64,000 nt of DNA from the NCBI GenBank assembly GCA_029432815.1, contig JAROBA010000004.1:1-64000 (forward strand), given 5' to 3'. Positions 38,242 through 47,903 of the stretch are shown here, in pieces. The notes under the pieces are model-generated. The model searched no databases. It saw only the letters and a program-made list of their open reading frames with translations, and had not been told where the DNA came from. Both the position numbers and the translations under genes were made by a program. The stretch comes from Pontiellaceae bacterium B1224 (lineage in GTDB: Bacteria; Verrucomicrobiota; Kiritimatiellia; Kiritimatiellales; Pontiellaceae). Position 1 is the first letter of the stretch. Each line of letters begins with the position of its first letter.

Positions 38242-38961
38242 TCAGCCTGCATAGTCCTGCATACCTTCGAGCATTTCCCGCACAGAATTTTCCATACCTT
38301 CGAAGACCGCGCGGCAGATAATGCTGTGGCCGATATTGAGGGTATCAAGATGCGGAATGCATAGAATGCCGCCGAGGTTTTCCATATTAATGCCGTGCCC
38401 GGCGTTCACTTTGAGGCCCAGGTCGTGGGCATAGTCAGCTGCCCGAATCAATTGCTCCATCAAGACAGCCCGTTCATTTGGCTCGGCATCACAATAGGCT
38501 CCGGTGTGCAACTCAACCGTCGGAGCACCGAGATCTTTACAGGCCATCAGCGTTTCCAAGTCGGCATCAATAAACATGCTGACTTCAATCCCGGCTTCAG
38601 ACAGGCACTCAACCGTGTCTTTCAATGAATCAAAGTGGCCGATCACATCAAGGCCGCCCTCGGTGGTGAGCTCCTGTCGTTTTTCGGGAACCAGGCAGAC
38701 TTCGGCCGGTCGGACACTGAGAGCAATTTCAACAATGGATTCCACGTTCGCCATTTCGAGATTCAGCGGAAGCGGCTGCAGTTCCTTCAGGCGGTAAATA
38801 TCGTCGTCCAGAATGTGGCGGCGGTCTTCGCGCAGATGAGCGGTGATGCCATGAGCTCCGGCCCGGGCACAGTGAATGGCCGCATCCAGCGGATCGGGAT
38901 AAACCGTCCCGCGCGCCTGACGCAGCGTTGCAACGTGATCGATATTGACACCTAACTTCAT
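38242..38961 (-). CDS. pdxJ: Pyridoxine 5'-phosphate synthase
   Basis: 239 residues, full length. It condenses 1-deoxyxylulose-5-phosphate with 3-amino-1-phosphohydroxyacetone to pyridoxine phosphate. NIDHVATLRQARGTVYPDP, ITAHLREDRRHI, CLVPEKRQELTTEGGLD, SMFIDAD, ELHTGAYC and AGHGINMEN are the family's active-site stretches. It has a strong GGAGGAG ribosome site. Confidence 0.97.
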   Translation of the reverse strand: MKLGVNIDHVATLRQARGTVYPDPLDAAIHCARAGAHGITAHLREDRRHILDDDIYRLKELQPLPLNLEMANVESIVEIALSVRPAEVCLVPEKRQELTTEGGLDVIGHFDSLKDTVECLSEAGIEVSMFIDADLETLMACKDLGAPTVELHTGAYCDAEPNERAVLMEQLIRAADYAHDLGLKVNAGHGINMENLGGILCIPHLDTLNIGHSIICRAVFEGMENSVREMLEGMQDYAG

Positions 38962-39047
38962 GGTTTCTCCTCCAAATACGGGTCTAATGTTGAATCGTCG
39001 AAGCTCAAATGCTCTACGTTTTACAAAGACCTTGAACCTTCGACCGC

Positions 39048-40301
39048 CTAATCGTGAACCGACTTGATACTCCTTATCGGCTTGGTGGGAACCTTATCAT
39101 GTATTTTCGGATCGTAAACGGCATAAGCGCGGATATCGTTGGCCCGACTGTGGTCGAGCACCTTTTGTCCGGCCAGATAGAGGTGATGCAGGTTCCGGCC
39201 ATGTTCCGGATAGGTGGCAACACCCAGAGTGGTCGTCGTTTTAAGCTTTTTGCTGCCGGACTTGTATTCACTTTGCTGAATGCAGGCCGTGATTCGTCTG
39301 CCGATAATTTCAACCTCTTCCAGCGAGCATTCGACCAAAACCAGAAATGCATATTTTTCGTGCCGCCCGATCAGGTCATCGGCCCGCAGATTGCCCTGCA
39401 GAATTTTACTAACGCCCACCAGCACATCGTCTGCCGTATCCTGGCCGTGGAAACGGGCGATGTGTTCCATATTATTCAACCCGATACAAAACAGTGCGGC
39501 ATTCTGTTTTTTGCGCCGAAGATCGCTCATGGCCCGTTGCATATACAAAGATACAGCTGAGGGTTTCAATACGCCGGTGAGCTCATCCAATATCGAATTC
39601 TTACGTCGATCTTTCCAACCTCTGGAACCCTCTTCGTCGTCCTGCTCTTCCGCAGAATCATCAACGGATTCTTCGAGTTCCTCATCGTCTTCTTCATCAT
39701 CATCATCTAGAATTTCAGCCATGAAAAGCGGCTCTTCCAACGAAGTTCGCTCCAACCCTTCCAACGCGATTTGCGTGAGATCTTTTCCGCTGAGTCCATG
39801 GCTGGGATAGGATGCCATACCAACGCGAATCTCATCTTTCGACAGCCCCGCACAGGAGTTTTCCAGACTTTGGACAATACGGCTCAGAATGGTCACACCG
39901 TCTTCCGGTTCGGATTCAGCCAGCAAAACCGCGGTCTTCTCATTTAATATACAGGTAATATCGTCCCGCCGGGCAGCATGGTTCAGGCCCTCAATAATTT
40001 CAGAGTCCATCCGCACCGTGAAATCCGGATTTGAAACACGAATCAAGGCGATGGTAAACGAGGTGCCGCTGCGGGCACAACTGGCCAGATAGCGCGCAAG
40101 ATGCACCCGCAAAACATCACCGGGCGAGGCCCCCATTTCCTCCGGACTGCTCGTTTCCGCCTGTTCAACAATCGTCTGGAAACGGTAATAGCTGGCCACC
40201 AGCGTGATGATAATGAACGATATGGCAATGGCCGCAACAATGCCAACCAGGCTTGATATCAGATCAAGCTGGGCCGCTATGGTAGGGGTAAACAACTGCA
40301 T
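39048..40301 (-). CDS. Membrane protein with two degenerate GGDEF domains
   Basis: 417 residues. One transmembrane helix (13-38) is followed by two GGDEF-like domains. The first (about 62-195) has NEKTAVLL where GGDEF should be. A very acidic linker (199-224, mostly Asp/Glu) leads to the second (about 235-400), with GRHEKYAF (312-319) in place of GG[DE]EF. Neither should make c-di-GMP; one might bind a nucleotide or act structurally. The linker just past the acidic run carries a palindrome copy read as GSRGWKD. It is the last gene of the Tol-Pal run (53 bp after pal). Confidence 0.8.
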   Translation of the reverse strand: MQLFTPTIAAQLDLISSLVGIVAAIAISFIIITLVASYYRFQTIVEQAETSSPEEMGASPGDVLRVHLARYLASCARSGTSFTIALIRVSNPDFTVRMDSEIIEGLNHAARRDDITCILNEKTAVLLAESEPEDGVTILSRIVQSLENSCAGLSKDEIRVGMASYPSHGLSGKDLTQIALEGLERTSLEEPLFMAEILDDDDEEDDEELEESVDDSAEEQDDEEGSRGWKDRRKNSILDELTGVLKPSAVSLYMQRAMSDLRRKKQNAALFCIGLNNMEHIARFHGQDTADDVLVGVSKILQGNLRADDLIGRHEKYAFLVLVECSLEEVEIIGRRITACIQQSEYKSGSKKLKTTTTLGVATYPEHGRNLHHLYLAGQKVLDHSRANDIRAYAVYDPKIHDKVPTKPIRSIKSVHD

Positions 40302-40353
40302 GAGAGAAAAAAAGGCGCGGCTTTAAACCGCGCCGAGTCAGAAGGTCGGATAA

Positions 40354-40872
40354 TTAATACATCGCGAATTCAACGCGACGGTTTTTGCGCCAGGCACCTT
40401 CATCGTGTCCCATATCACTCGGCATTTCTTCACCGAAGCTCTTGGTCTGGATGACGGAAGGATCGACCCCGAGGCTGATGAGGTAGTCGCGAACCGCCAA
40501 CGCACGGCGTTCGCCGAGTGCAAGGTTATATTCCCGGCTGCCACGCTCGTCGCCATGACCTTCGCAGATCACGCCCGCATATTTTCCTTTTTTCAGCAAC
40601 GAAGCCACTTCTTCGCATTTGCTCGCTTCTTCCGGATTCACCTGCGAGCTGTCGTAAGCGAAAAATACCGGATCAACCACGCTTCGATCGCCATCGGCCG
40701 GCAGGCCACCGATATCATTCAACGGCATATCTCCCATCAGCGGATCACCATATAGATTATCCGAACCGTACATGTCGGCACTATTGGCATTTTTGGAGCG
40801 GCATCCGCCGACAAAAGCCAGGGAGCTGGCAACAGCTGTGAAAATAATCAGTTTAAAAAGCATTTTATTCAT
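40354..40872 (-). CDS. pal: Peptidoglycan-associated lipoprotein Pal
   Basis: 172 residues. Lipoprotein signal with VGGC (lipid Cys 24), then a linker and an OmpA-like domain (about 66-172) including FAYDSSQVNPEEASK, CEGHGDERGSREYNLALGERRA and KNRRVEF, which bind meso-DAP peptidoglycan. It ties the outer membrane to the cell wall in the Tol-Pal system. Confidence 0.96.
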   Translation of the reverse strand: MNKMLFKLIIFTAVASSLAFVGGCRSKNANSADMYGSDNLYGDPLMGDMPLNDIGGLPADGDRSVVDPVFFAYDSSQVNPEEASKCEEVASLLKKGKYAGVICEGHGDERGSREYNLALGERRALAVRDYLISLGVDPSVIQTKSFGEEMPSDMGHDEGAWRKNRRVEFAMY

Positions 40873-40893
40873 TACAAAACTCCACTTGAGATA

Positions 40894-42075
40894 TTAAGGA
40901 GACACCGCTGGGGAATACCAGTCGCCCGACCCTGAAATTAAAGCTACAGGAGAATCTTGAAGGGTGTCAAGGAGGTAGATGGCGGAACGGTAGTTCGAAG
41001 TGCGCGAACAGACAATATGCCGTCCGTCCGGGGCCCAGTGCGGGTCCTCATAATCCGCCCAATCTGTTTCCAGCGTCCTCATCGTACGGGCCGCCGGATT
41101 CCCTACAACAATACGGTATTTCCCCCCGATCCGGCTGCACCACGTAATATATCCATTCTTGCCCCAGTCCGGAGCAACATTTTCCGTACCCGAGCTGGAG
41201 ATACGTTTCGGCGTGCCCCCGTCCTTCGAAATAATGTAAACATGCGGGCGCCCGGACGCATCCGAAACATAGACAATATGGTTGCCGTCGGGCGACCAGC
41301 ACGGGCTGGCTTCATTGGCCTTGCGGCTCGTGGTGAGCCGTTTCAGAAAACCCGTTCGCAGGCTCTTGATATAAAGTTCCGGGTTCCCGTCCTTGGAAAG
41401 GATCACGGCCATGCTCTTGCCGTCGGGCGAAATAACCCCGCTCGCATTCAGGCCGCCATGACTCGCCAGCGGCTTACTGCGTCCGGTGATGAATACATTC
41501 GGATAGCCGCGTTTATAGGAGGTATAGACAATATTTTTCCCGTCCGGCGACCATTTCGGCCCCACAATAATACTGCGGTCGTTGGTAATCTGACGCAGGT
41601 TTTTTCCATCCATATCACTGATATAAAGTTCTTTGCGGCCGGTACGGTTTCCAACCATCGCAATTTTACCCGAGGCCATCCCCATCTTTCCGGTTACGGC
41701 ATAAAGAATTTCGTCGGCCGCTTTATGGGCCAGACTGCGTGCTGCCGCAGCCGGCGCATCATAGACTTTCCCCAACAGTCGCTGGCGGGAGGACACCTGA
41801 TAAACCTGCACTTCGGCTTTCATTTGGCTTCCGGCCTGCACCTGCCCGGTCACATTGATGGTGGCTCCGGAGGAGGTGACGGTGAAATAGCCGGAGCGGT
41901 TCAAATCGGACTTTAATACGGAAAGAAACGTCTGCGACGCCGTATCGCTACCCGCGCGATAGCCCGCCAGATTGATGGCGATTTTTCCGCTACCTTCGCG
42001 CTCAACCACCGCCCGCTGTGCCCAAACGGTCGATGCCGAAAGCACCCCCGTCCCGATAAATAGTCGTCTAATCAT
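40894..42075 (-). CDS. tolB: Tol-Pal system protein TolB
   Basis: 393 residues with a signal peptide cleaved after STVWA. The N-terminal TolB_N domain (about 28-130) precedes a six-bladed beta-propeller of PD40 repeats, each with a W/PDG turn (WSPDGKNIVYTSY, WSPDGNHIVYVSD, WAPDGRHIVCSR). It is periplasmic, bridging Pal and TolA. It has a GAGGAA ribosome site and is followed by pal. Confidence 0.95.
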   Translation of the reverse strand: MIRRLFIGTGVLSASTVWAQRAVVEREGSGKIAINLAGYRAGSDTASQTFLSVLKSDLNRSGYFTVTSSGATINVTGQVQAGSQMKAEVQVYQVSSRQRLLGKVYDAPAAAARSLAHKAADEILYAVTGKMGMASGKIAMVGNRTGRKELYISDMDGKNLRQITNDRSIIVGPKWSPDGKNIVYTSYKRGYPNVFITGRSKPLASHGGLNASGVISPDGKSMAVILSKDGNPELYIKSLRTGFLKRLTTSRKANEASPCWSPDGNHIVYVSDASGRPHVYIISKDGGTPKRISSSGTENVAPDWGKNGYITWCSRIGGKYRIVVGNPAARTMRTLETDWADYEDPHWAPDGRHIVCSRTSNYRSAIYLLDTLQDSPVALISGSGDWYSPAVSP

Positions 42076-42097
42076 AATGTATTCCTCGAAATGGATC

Positions 42098-42865
42098 TTA
42101 ATTTCTGATTCTGAACTCTACCTCAACATAATCATAAGAAAAGTCAGAAGGTGGTTTTGGTACTGAACTCACAGAGTTTACGGCACTCATAACCGATGCA
42201 TCGAATGCCGAATCGCCCGATCCCTGGATTTTTGTTCTTCGGGTAATCGTACCCCATTGCGAAATATAAATCCGCACCACCGCCGATGCGGCAGGCGCAG
42301 ATGAGTCCGGCTTCGTCCACCGCTGGTCAAAATAATTTCCAATTTGCGCAATGTAAGCAGCATCCGCATTCGGATTCCCCACCGGCCCGGGCGTTGGGGT
42401 TACTGACTTTTCCTGTACGTCGGACAGATTTATCTTACTGGGATCAATCGCAGGTTTCGCCGGTTCGATTCTTTTGTCGCTTACTTTAATCTTATCTACC
42501 GGCGTGGGTTTCCACTTTGGCTCTACCGGCTCCGGTTTGGGTTTGATAGGCTCCGGCTTAGGTTTAATAGGTTCCGGTTTGGGTTTAATGGGCTCCGGTT
42601 TAGGTTTTATCGGTTCTGGAACCGGAGCAGGCACCGGCTCCGGTTCCGGCGGTGGAGTCTCGACCGGTTCCGGTTCGACCATCTGCTCCACCTGCTCCAC
42701 CGCCACCGGCGGAGCGGCCTGACCAAATTCAATAAAGGTAACAATTTCCGGTTTCGGCTTACGTCGAAAACAGCCCTTGAGCCCGGAGAAGATCACAATA
42801 AGCAGGATGAGCCCGACATGGATGCCCACCACACGCAGTGCAACTTTGCGCTGAAATGCGTTCAT
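42098..42865 (-). CDS. TolA/TonB-type energy-transducing protein
   Basis: 255 residues. An N-terminal membrane anchor (about 10-30) is followed by a long Pro/Glu/Lys rod with at least four repeats of PIKPKPE (around residues 83-113), and a C-terminal TonB/TolA-like domain (about 170-255; IAQIGNYFDQRW...VVRIYISQWGTITRRTKIQGSGDSAFD). Given its place between tolR and tolB, it serves as TolA. It is encoded 3 bp after tolR. Confidence 0.88.
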   Translation of the reverse strand: MNAFQRKVALRVVGIHVGLILLIVIFSGLKGCFRRKPKPEIVTFIEFGQAAPPVAVEQVEQMVEPEPVETPPPEPEPVPAPVPEPIKPKPEPIKPKPEPIKPKPEPIKPKPEPVEPKWKPTPVDKIKVSDKRIEPAKPAIDPSKINLSDVQEKSVTPTPGPVGNPNADAAYIAQIGNYFDQRWTKPDSSAPAASAVVRIYISQWGTITRRTKIQGSGDSAFDASVMSAVNSVSSVPKPPSDFSYDYVEVEFRIRN

Positions 42866-42868
42866 TTT

Positions 42869-43276
42869 CTACTGATCCGCCTCCGTTACCAGCGCCATTT
42901 TTGTAATGTTTGCATCGTGCAGAATTTTCATGATCGACACCACCTCGCCATACGGAAGCTCGCGGTCCGCCCGCACATAGATGGTGGTGTTCGGATCATT
43001 GATGCCGATTTGCGTCATGGAAGCGAGCAGCTCCTCCGCTGAAACCGGCACATCGTCCAGATAAAGCTGTTTATCAACATTCAGGCTGATGGAACGCGTT
43101 TCCGACTCCATCATATCGGCCGCCTTGCCCTTCGGCAAATTGATCGCAATCCCCTGTTCAATCAGCGGAAAAGTGATAATAAACGTGATCAGGAGAATAA
43201 ACGTCAGATCCATCAGCGGCGTCATATTGATGTCGCTGATTTGGTTCAGATTTACCAGAGAAGTTCTTCTAGCCAC
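42869..43276 (-). CDS. tolR: Biopolymer transport protein TolR/ExbD
   Basis: 135 residues: one transmembrane helix (about 20-40) with the conserved Asp in the MDLTF helix, then a periplasmic domain with VRADRELPYGEVVSIM. It works with TolQ as the proton-driven stator. It sits 3 bp from tolQ and tolA. Confidence 0.93.
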   Translation of the reverse strand: MARRTSLVNLNQISDINMTPLMDLTFILLITFIITFPLIEQGIAINLPKGKAADMMESETRSISLNVDKQLYLDDVPVSAEELLASMTQIGINDPNTTIYVRADRELPYGEVVSIMKILHDANITKMALVTEADQ

Positions 43277-43279
43277 GGC

Positions 43280-44032
43280 TTAGCCCTCAATCACATAGGA
43301 GTTTTGGATTTTGGAGATAAACTCCTGCGCAAAGTTATCCATCTGCACCGAGATGCGGCGGATCTGGGACGAAAGCAGGTTGTAGCCAATCATCGAGGGC
43401 AGCGCCACAATCAGGCCGACAATCGTCGTCAGCAGAGCACCGGAAATACCGGGAGCGACGGCTGAAAGCGCAGCGGAACCGGATTCAGCCATACCGCTGA
43501 AAGCATCCATCACCCCCCAAACCGTTCCAAGCAATCCGAGAAACGGGGCCGCACTCACCGCCGTGGCGAGCATACCCATCTGATCTTCAAGGTTCAGCGC
43601 CTCGTCCGCCACATGCCGGTCCACCACCGCACGCAGCGTTTCAAGCTGGTTCAGCGTAAGTCGACGATGCGCCTCGGAAGGCATGTCCTCCGACAGCAGC
43701 TCGTTCGGATCGATTCCATATGCATGCAGTTCAGCACCAAGAGCCACACTTCCTGCTTTGTAGATCGTGCTCAACGGCGTTCCGGCATAGTCATCAAGTT
43801 CTGCGAACAAAGCCGTGGGATTTCGCTGGGAACGGAAGGATTCCAGAAATTCTGCGGTCATGCGGCTTCCGTAGCGCAACTGCACGCCCTTTGTATACAT
43901 GATCGTCCAGGCCATGGCTGAGCCTAGAAAAAGCAAAATCACGATGGCCTTGCCCGGCAACGTACTGTCCCAAAAGGCAGAGCTCACGTCGGCAATCGGC
44001 AGGGAGAAAAGCAATGTGTCGAAGATTTCCAT
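43280..44032 (-). CDS. tolQ: Biopolymer transport protein TolQ/ExbB
   Basis: 250 residues from ATG 44032; the in-frame extension upstream reads through a palindrome copy (44087-44101) and is excluded. Three membrane helices (about 23-43, 140-162, 180-205), with the MotA/TolQ/ExbB signature PFLGLLGTVWGVMDAF. It forms the inner-membrane proton channel of the Tol-Pal system. First gene of the tolQ-R-A-B-pal operon. Confidence 0.94.
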   Translation of the reverse strand: MEIFDTLLFSLPIADVSSAFWDSTLPGKAIVILLFLGSAMAWTIMYTKGVQLRYGSRMTAEFLESFRSQRNPTALFAELDDYAGTPLSTIYKAGSVALGAELHAYGIDPNELLSEDMPSEAHRRLTLNQLETLRAVVDRHVADEALNLEDQMGMLATAVSAAPFLGLLGTVWGVMDAFSGMAESGSAALSAVAPGISGALLTTIVGLIVALPSMIGYNLLSSQIRRISVQMDNFAQEFISKIQNSYVIEG

Positions 44033-44086
44033 AGTTAAAAGGCATCCTGGTAAACGGTGAATAAATAACGGATTCACCAAAGATAT

Positions 44087-44101
44087 TTCCAACCCTTGGA
44101 A
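44087..44101. repeat. Palindrome copy before tolQ
   Basis: TTCCAACCCTTGGAA, an exact copy 55 bp upstream of the tolQ start; it is the last copy before the 11-kb region that has none. Confidence 0.9.
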
Positions 44102-44167
44102 AAGCAAGGGAAAAGGGTTTCGGCCTCCGTAAAAATCCAATCACCCTTAAAACGGGAATGACTTAAC

Positions 44168-44303
44168 CGTTAATGAACATGAATAGACGTGAATGAGCAA
44201 TAATTACAAGGCTTGTCAGCACCTCCCGCATCGAAAGCAAAAGTCACCTTCCAGAGGATCCGTGCCGTTTTCATAACCGCTTCATTATTAATGTTCATTA
44301 ACG
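44168..44303. repeat. Segment bounded by a perfect 13-bp inverted repeat
   Basis: CGTTAATGAACAT (44168-44180) and ATGTTCATTAACG (44291-44303) flank 110 bp. The segment forms the unusual C-terminal tail of the GIY-YIG gene, as if inserted into it. Confidence 0.65.
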
Positions 44304-44541
44304 TACATTCGCGGTTCCATTCCCGTATTTTGGGTAATGATTTGAGGTAGGCTTCAAATTCAGCGGCCTGTTCACGAGCGGAAAATGCAAGATAGGTCAC
44401 CAATTCCCACGGTTTATATTTCGAGGTATGTGGTGAACCGCCCTCGTTGTGCTTGTTCAGGCGGCTTTTAAGGTCGTCGGTCAGGCCAATATAGGTTTGA
44501 TCCGGATTGGAGATGCTTCGGATGAGGTAAACGTAATGCAT
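44170..44541 (-). CDS. GIY-YIG domain protein with aberrant tail
   Basis: 123 residues. The first 75 are a normal small GIY-YIG domain (MHYVYLIRS, TYIGLTDDLKSRL, KHNEGGSPH, AAEFEAYL). The usual short C-terminus is replaced by about 45 unrelated residues encoded inside the inverted-repeat-bounded segment. It is a paralogue of 2524-2772. Function is unknown. Confidence 0.75.
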   Translation of the reverse strand: MHYVYLIRSISNPDQTYIGLTDDLKSRLNKHNEGGSPHTSKYKPWELVTYLAFSAREQAAEFEAYLKSLPKIREWNRECTLMNINNEAVMKTARILWKVTFAFDAGGADKPCNYCSFTSIHVH

Positions 44542-44955
44542 GTGGCTCGGCCTTTCTGGTCTGGGTTGCCAGGTCCTCCTTCGCGATCAGCCGTCGCTAA
44601 AGCTATGGCAGACAAGGCTTCGGCGGACATCCTTCGCCAAATCTTAGGCTTGCCAGCCGAAGCCTTGGCGAAGGATGGTGGAGGACACGGAGTCTTCCCC
44701 CAATTCATCCTCCAAATCAAAATACATCCGCAAACCCTGTTTATTCAACACCTTACCGCACGTCAAAACCCTTCATCCTGCTGGACACCGAGAGAAACAT
44801 AATTCTCTACATATTCCCGAAACAGAGAACGGACATGGGTTCGATTCCCGTTCGGAGGCCTCCTGTAAATACTCCGCAAACCTGAGTCTGAAAGTAGCCA
44901 TGTCGCGATCCGTGTCGCTATTTGTCGCGATACTCTGACGTGATATGTCGCAATA
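44542..44955. other. Gene-free spacer with tRNA-like scraps
   Basis: 414 bp with no gene. It holds a copy of the tmRNA 3' end word TGGTGGAGG (44676-44684) within GGCGAAGGATGGTGGAGGAC, and on the plus strand a T-arm-like structure (44835-44858: stem ATGGG/CCCGT around TTCGATT, then an acceptor-like TCGGAGG) with no matching 5' half. Confidence 0.45.
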
Positions 44956-45996
44956 CTATTTGATGAATTCATAGTTCGATTGACGGGCAGAACCGGTGAT
45001 ACGGACAAGGTCAATTTCGATAAGGCCGTTCAAGTCCCGCTGCAAGGTTCGCCGAGTCACGCCTGGGCAGAGTTCTTCGATCTCAGAAATATGCACAGAG
45101 TTGTTCTTCATTAGTAAATCAAGCGCCTTTGCTTGACGTTCATTGAGGCTGTGTTTTTGAACCAACACATCGCGACGGATGACCTGTTCTCCACGTTCTT
45201 TGACTTCGATCATTTGGGTTTCAAGACCGGTGATAAAGTAATCGAGCCAGCCGGTCATGTCCATGTCGTTTTCACGGACGCTCTGGATCTTTTTGTAAAA
45301 GGTTGGGCGGTCGCGGTCATAGTATTCGCTGATGGTAAACAGTCGCTTGAAATCGTATCCGCCCTTGTACAGGCAAAGCGTCGAGAGCAGGCGCGAGGTA
45401 CGGCCATTTCCATCAAGGAAGGGGTGAATATGCACCAGTTGGAACTGCGCAATGCCACTGATAAGTACCGGGTGTATTTCAATGTCACCGTTCAGCCATT
45501 TGATCATTTCGGACATCATGATCGGAACCTCAACTGCGGATGGTGGCGTATAGATCACTTCGCCGGTTGCAGAATTGGCGACATAGTTTTGGATGCGGCG
45601 ATAGTTCCCAGGATCAGCTTTACCGCCTCTCACGCCTTCTACCAGTTTGCGATGAATTTCCCGAATCATTCGTTCATGGATCGGATCGCCACTGTCCAGA
45701 CACTCAGAAACATATTCAAAAGCAGAACGATAATTCAGCAGTTCCCGCGTATCATCCGGGTCGGCTTCCGGCACGGCTTCGCCACGCCACAATCGTTCCG
45801 CCTGGTCCAGAGTAAGATGCGTTCCTTCAATGTGGGTTGTGTGATGCGCTTCCTTGATCAACGCCTCTGCACCCATATCCCGCACCCAGTCGTCTGACAG
45901 ACGCGCCGCTTCCAGAAAACCGCGAGCCCGCTCGATCTGCGTAATCGCAGCCGTCATCCGGTTGGTGATGGTGAATTTTGGATTAAATGTATTCAT
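44956..45996 (-). CDS. Fic-domain AMP-transferase with wHTH
   Basis: 346 residues. The active-site [12 protein letters not shown] (191-202) matches HxFx[DE]GNGRxxR exactly, so it is probably able to transfer AMP or a related nucleotide to a protein hydroxyl. An N-terminal inhibitory helix T53-x3-E57-G58 would keep it in check (class II Fic). The C-terminal about 70 residues form a winged helix ([19 protein letters not shown]). It has a GAGGTG site and lies 2 bp behind the ATPase gene, as the last gene of the defence operon. Confidence 0.92.
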   Translation of the reverse strand: MNTFNPKFTITNRMTAAITQIERARGFLEAARLSDDWVRDMGAEALIKEAHHTTHIEGTHLTLDQAERLWRGEAVPEADPDDTRELLNYRSAFEYVSECLDSGDPIHERMIREIHRKLVEGVRGGKADPGNYRRIQNYVANSATGEVIYTPPSAVEVPIMMSEMIKWLNGDIEIHPVLISGIAQFQLVHIHPFLDGNGRTSRLLSTLCLYKGGYDFKRLFTISEYYDRDRPTFYKKIQSVRENDMDMTGWLDYFITGLETQMIEVKERGEQVIRRDVLVQKHSLNERQAKALDLLMKNNSVHISEIEELCPGVTRRTLQRDLNGLIEIDLVRITGSARQSNYEFIK

Positions 45997-45998
45997 GA

Positions 45999-47891
45999 TT
46001 ACACCTCACTTTCCGGCGGTTCTGCCGATGCAATACACTTCGACTTGATGAATTCGAACATGGGGCGAAAGACTTCAAAACATTCTGTGTCTAAGGTAGG
46101 GACAACGTCTTTTGCAAAAGTAACTTTCTGGCCATCTCCTACAAACTTCGTAAATCCATCCGTTCTCTCTGCATCAACCACGAAATATGATTCTAGGCCG
46201 GGGATGCCGTGGAACAACAATTCGATGGTTAGAAGTGATCGATTGCCGAAGTTCCCGCCCGTGCGTGGATTTATGACCTGACTTTTGATCGGATCAGCCG
46301 CTGGCACCGGCAAGAGGATCGCATAGCTGTCTTGCGAGTTATGTTTTTTGATCAGGCCTTTATGCGGATCGGTTTCAACATCATTTCTGCCGTGCTGATT
46401 CCAGTCGTTGAAGGCCGCATCAAAATCAAACAGGGCAAAGAAGGTGCGTCCGGGATTATTTTGGTAAAGCTCATTCCGTTTGATCAGGTTGCGAAGAAAA
46501 GCGCAATCAAAGGCATTCTGGATGTCAAATGGGCAAGATTGGCCCGGATATAGTTTGCTCCAAGCCGTTTCCAGTATCATTTCGTCTGAAATGCCTTCGG
46601 TAAACAAAACAGGGCCGGTCGTATTCTTCAGGATATGCTGAATGTTCAGACGAGCTTCTTCCTCCGAAAATGAAATGAATCCACCGGATAGTGTTCGAAT
46701 GATATCCGTCTTGGTTACCTTTTGGCATCGAACTGCTGAGCCGTCAAAATCAAATAGATTGATAAGTGGTTCATTTAAGTTTGTTATGGTGGCCGCGCTA
46801 TGGCTGCTCATGAGGACGTGGTTGGTCTTAGCGGCTGTGTCAGTAATCTCGAAGACCTGCTTTAGAAATTTGAACTGCCACTCCGGGTGAAGGAAGGAGT
46901 CGGGCTCGTCCAGCAGGGTAATGCAGTTTCGATCCTTGAAGAGTTCTGTGATTGAGTAGATATAGACCGACTGAAACTGTCCGTCGCTAAAGTGAGCGAT
47001 GGTGGCGTCCACATCTCCGGCCAGTTTCACAGGAATGGTGATTTCCTCCAGCATCCCCAGCGTTTTGAGATTGTCGAACTGGCGGAACAGTTCCTGGGGA
47101 CTGAGGCCTGAAAATTCCTCTCGGATTTTGGCAATATCGAAATAGAGGATGTATCGGTCTGGTTCTGCAAAATAGCCTTCCGATCGCACCGGGCTGCCAC
47201 TGGCGGTGTTGATGCAGCCATGGAGCCGGTCGAGAAAGGTTTTGGTGATCCCCTCTGGTTTCCAGAAACGGTCGGTTTCATCGTTCAGTTCAATATCAAA
47301 ACGGGAATCAGTAGCGTATGCAGGGCGTTCCAGCACCACCTTCACTTCTAAGGCCACGGTTGCAATGCCGAGCTTCTGGCAGATGAACTGCCGCGCCTTG
47401 CAGGTGTCGGGTTGCATCAGCAGCACGGCCAGTAGCAGTTCTTTATATTCCGGGCCAATCCCCAGAAAAAAGCGGGTCTCATCAAAATCAGCGCGTTTGA
47501 TCCGCTTGCGGAAGGCGGCTTCATACTGCTCGACCAGATTGGCCACCGTATCATTGTGGCCGGAGTAGTAGATGAGCACATTGTCCGGCAAGGGTGACTT
47601 ACCAATGGTTTTTCGGTCTTTACCGTTGATAGTCAGCTTTCCTGAGTTCCAACTAATCTCGGTGTCTTTGCCGTCGATCTCGAAGCCAATGCGGTAATTG
47701 AAATCGCAGGCTGTTTTATCACGGTCATACTCGACAATATGGCGGAAGATCTCGATGAGAGCCTCGAAGAGGTTGGATTTTCCTGTGCCGTTTTTCCCGA
47801 CAAAGATATCAATAAAACTGCTGCCGTCAAAGCTTAGGGAAAAATCCCGCAGGTTCTTGTATTGGCCGATATAGAGAGATGTCAGGCGCAT
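45999..47891 (-). CDS. OLD-like AAA ATPase with TOPRIM domain
   Basis: 630 residues. The N-terminal ABC-type ATPase has Walker A GKNGTGKS (32-39), Walker B LLDEP (326-330) and H364 (MSSHSAATI). The C-terminal part fits a TOPRIM nuclease: FTEGISDE (E432, D436), then ALFDFD with D489 and D491. This is the architecture of OLD-family overcoming-lysogenization-defect nucleases, several of which act against phages. It sits between hsdS and fic, with a GGGGAA site. The nuclease is inferred from the motif set, not shown. Confidence 0.85.
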   Translation of the reverse strand: MRLTSLYIGQYKNLRDFSLSFDGSSFIDIFVGKNGTGKSNLFEALIEIFRHIVEYDRDKTACDFNYRIGFEIDGKDTEISWNSGKLTINGKDRKTIGKSPLPDNVLIYYSGHNDTVANLVEQYEAAFRKRIKRADFDETRFFLGIGPEYKELLLAVLLMQPDTCKARQFICQKLGIATVALEVKVVLERPAYATDSRFDIELNDETDRFWKPEGITKTFLDRLHGCINTASGSPVRSEGYFAEPDRYILYFDIAKIREEFSGLSPQELFRQFDNLKTLGMLEEITIPVKLAGDVDATIAHFSDGQFQSVYIYSITELFKDRNCITLLDEPDSFLHPEWQFKFLKQVFEITDTAAKTNHVLMSSHSAATITNLNEPLINLFDFDGSAVRCQKVTKTDIIRTLSGGFISFSEEEARLNIQHILKNTTGPVLFTEGISDEMILETAWSKLYPGQSCPFDIQNAFDCAFLRNLIKRNELYQNNPGRTFFALFDFDAAFNDWNQHGRNDVETDPHKGLIKKHNSQDSYAILLPVPAADPIKSQVINPRTGGNFGNRSLLTIELLFHGIPGLESYFVVDAERTDGFTKFVGDGQKVTFAKDVVPTLDTECFEVFRPMFEFIKSKCIASAEPPESEV

Positions 47892-47903
47892 AGTGTTCCC
47901 CTT

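Noticed and set aside
44676-44700. A complete tRNA-Ser gene on the minus strand
   Set aside because: Only an acceptor-like word is present; no T-arm or anticodon arm can be folded.
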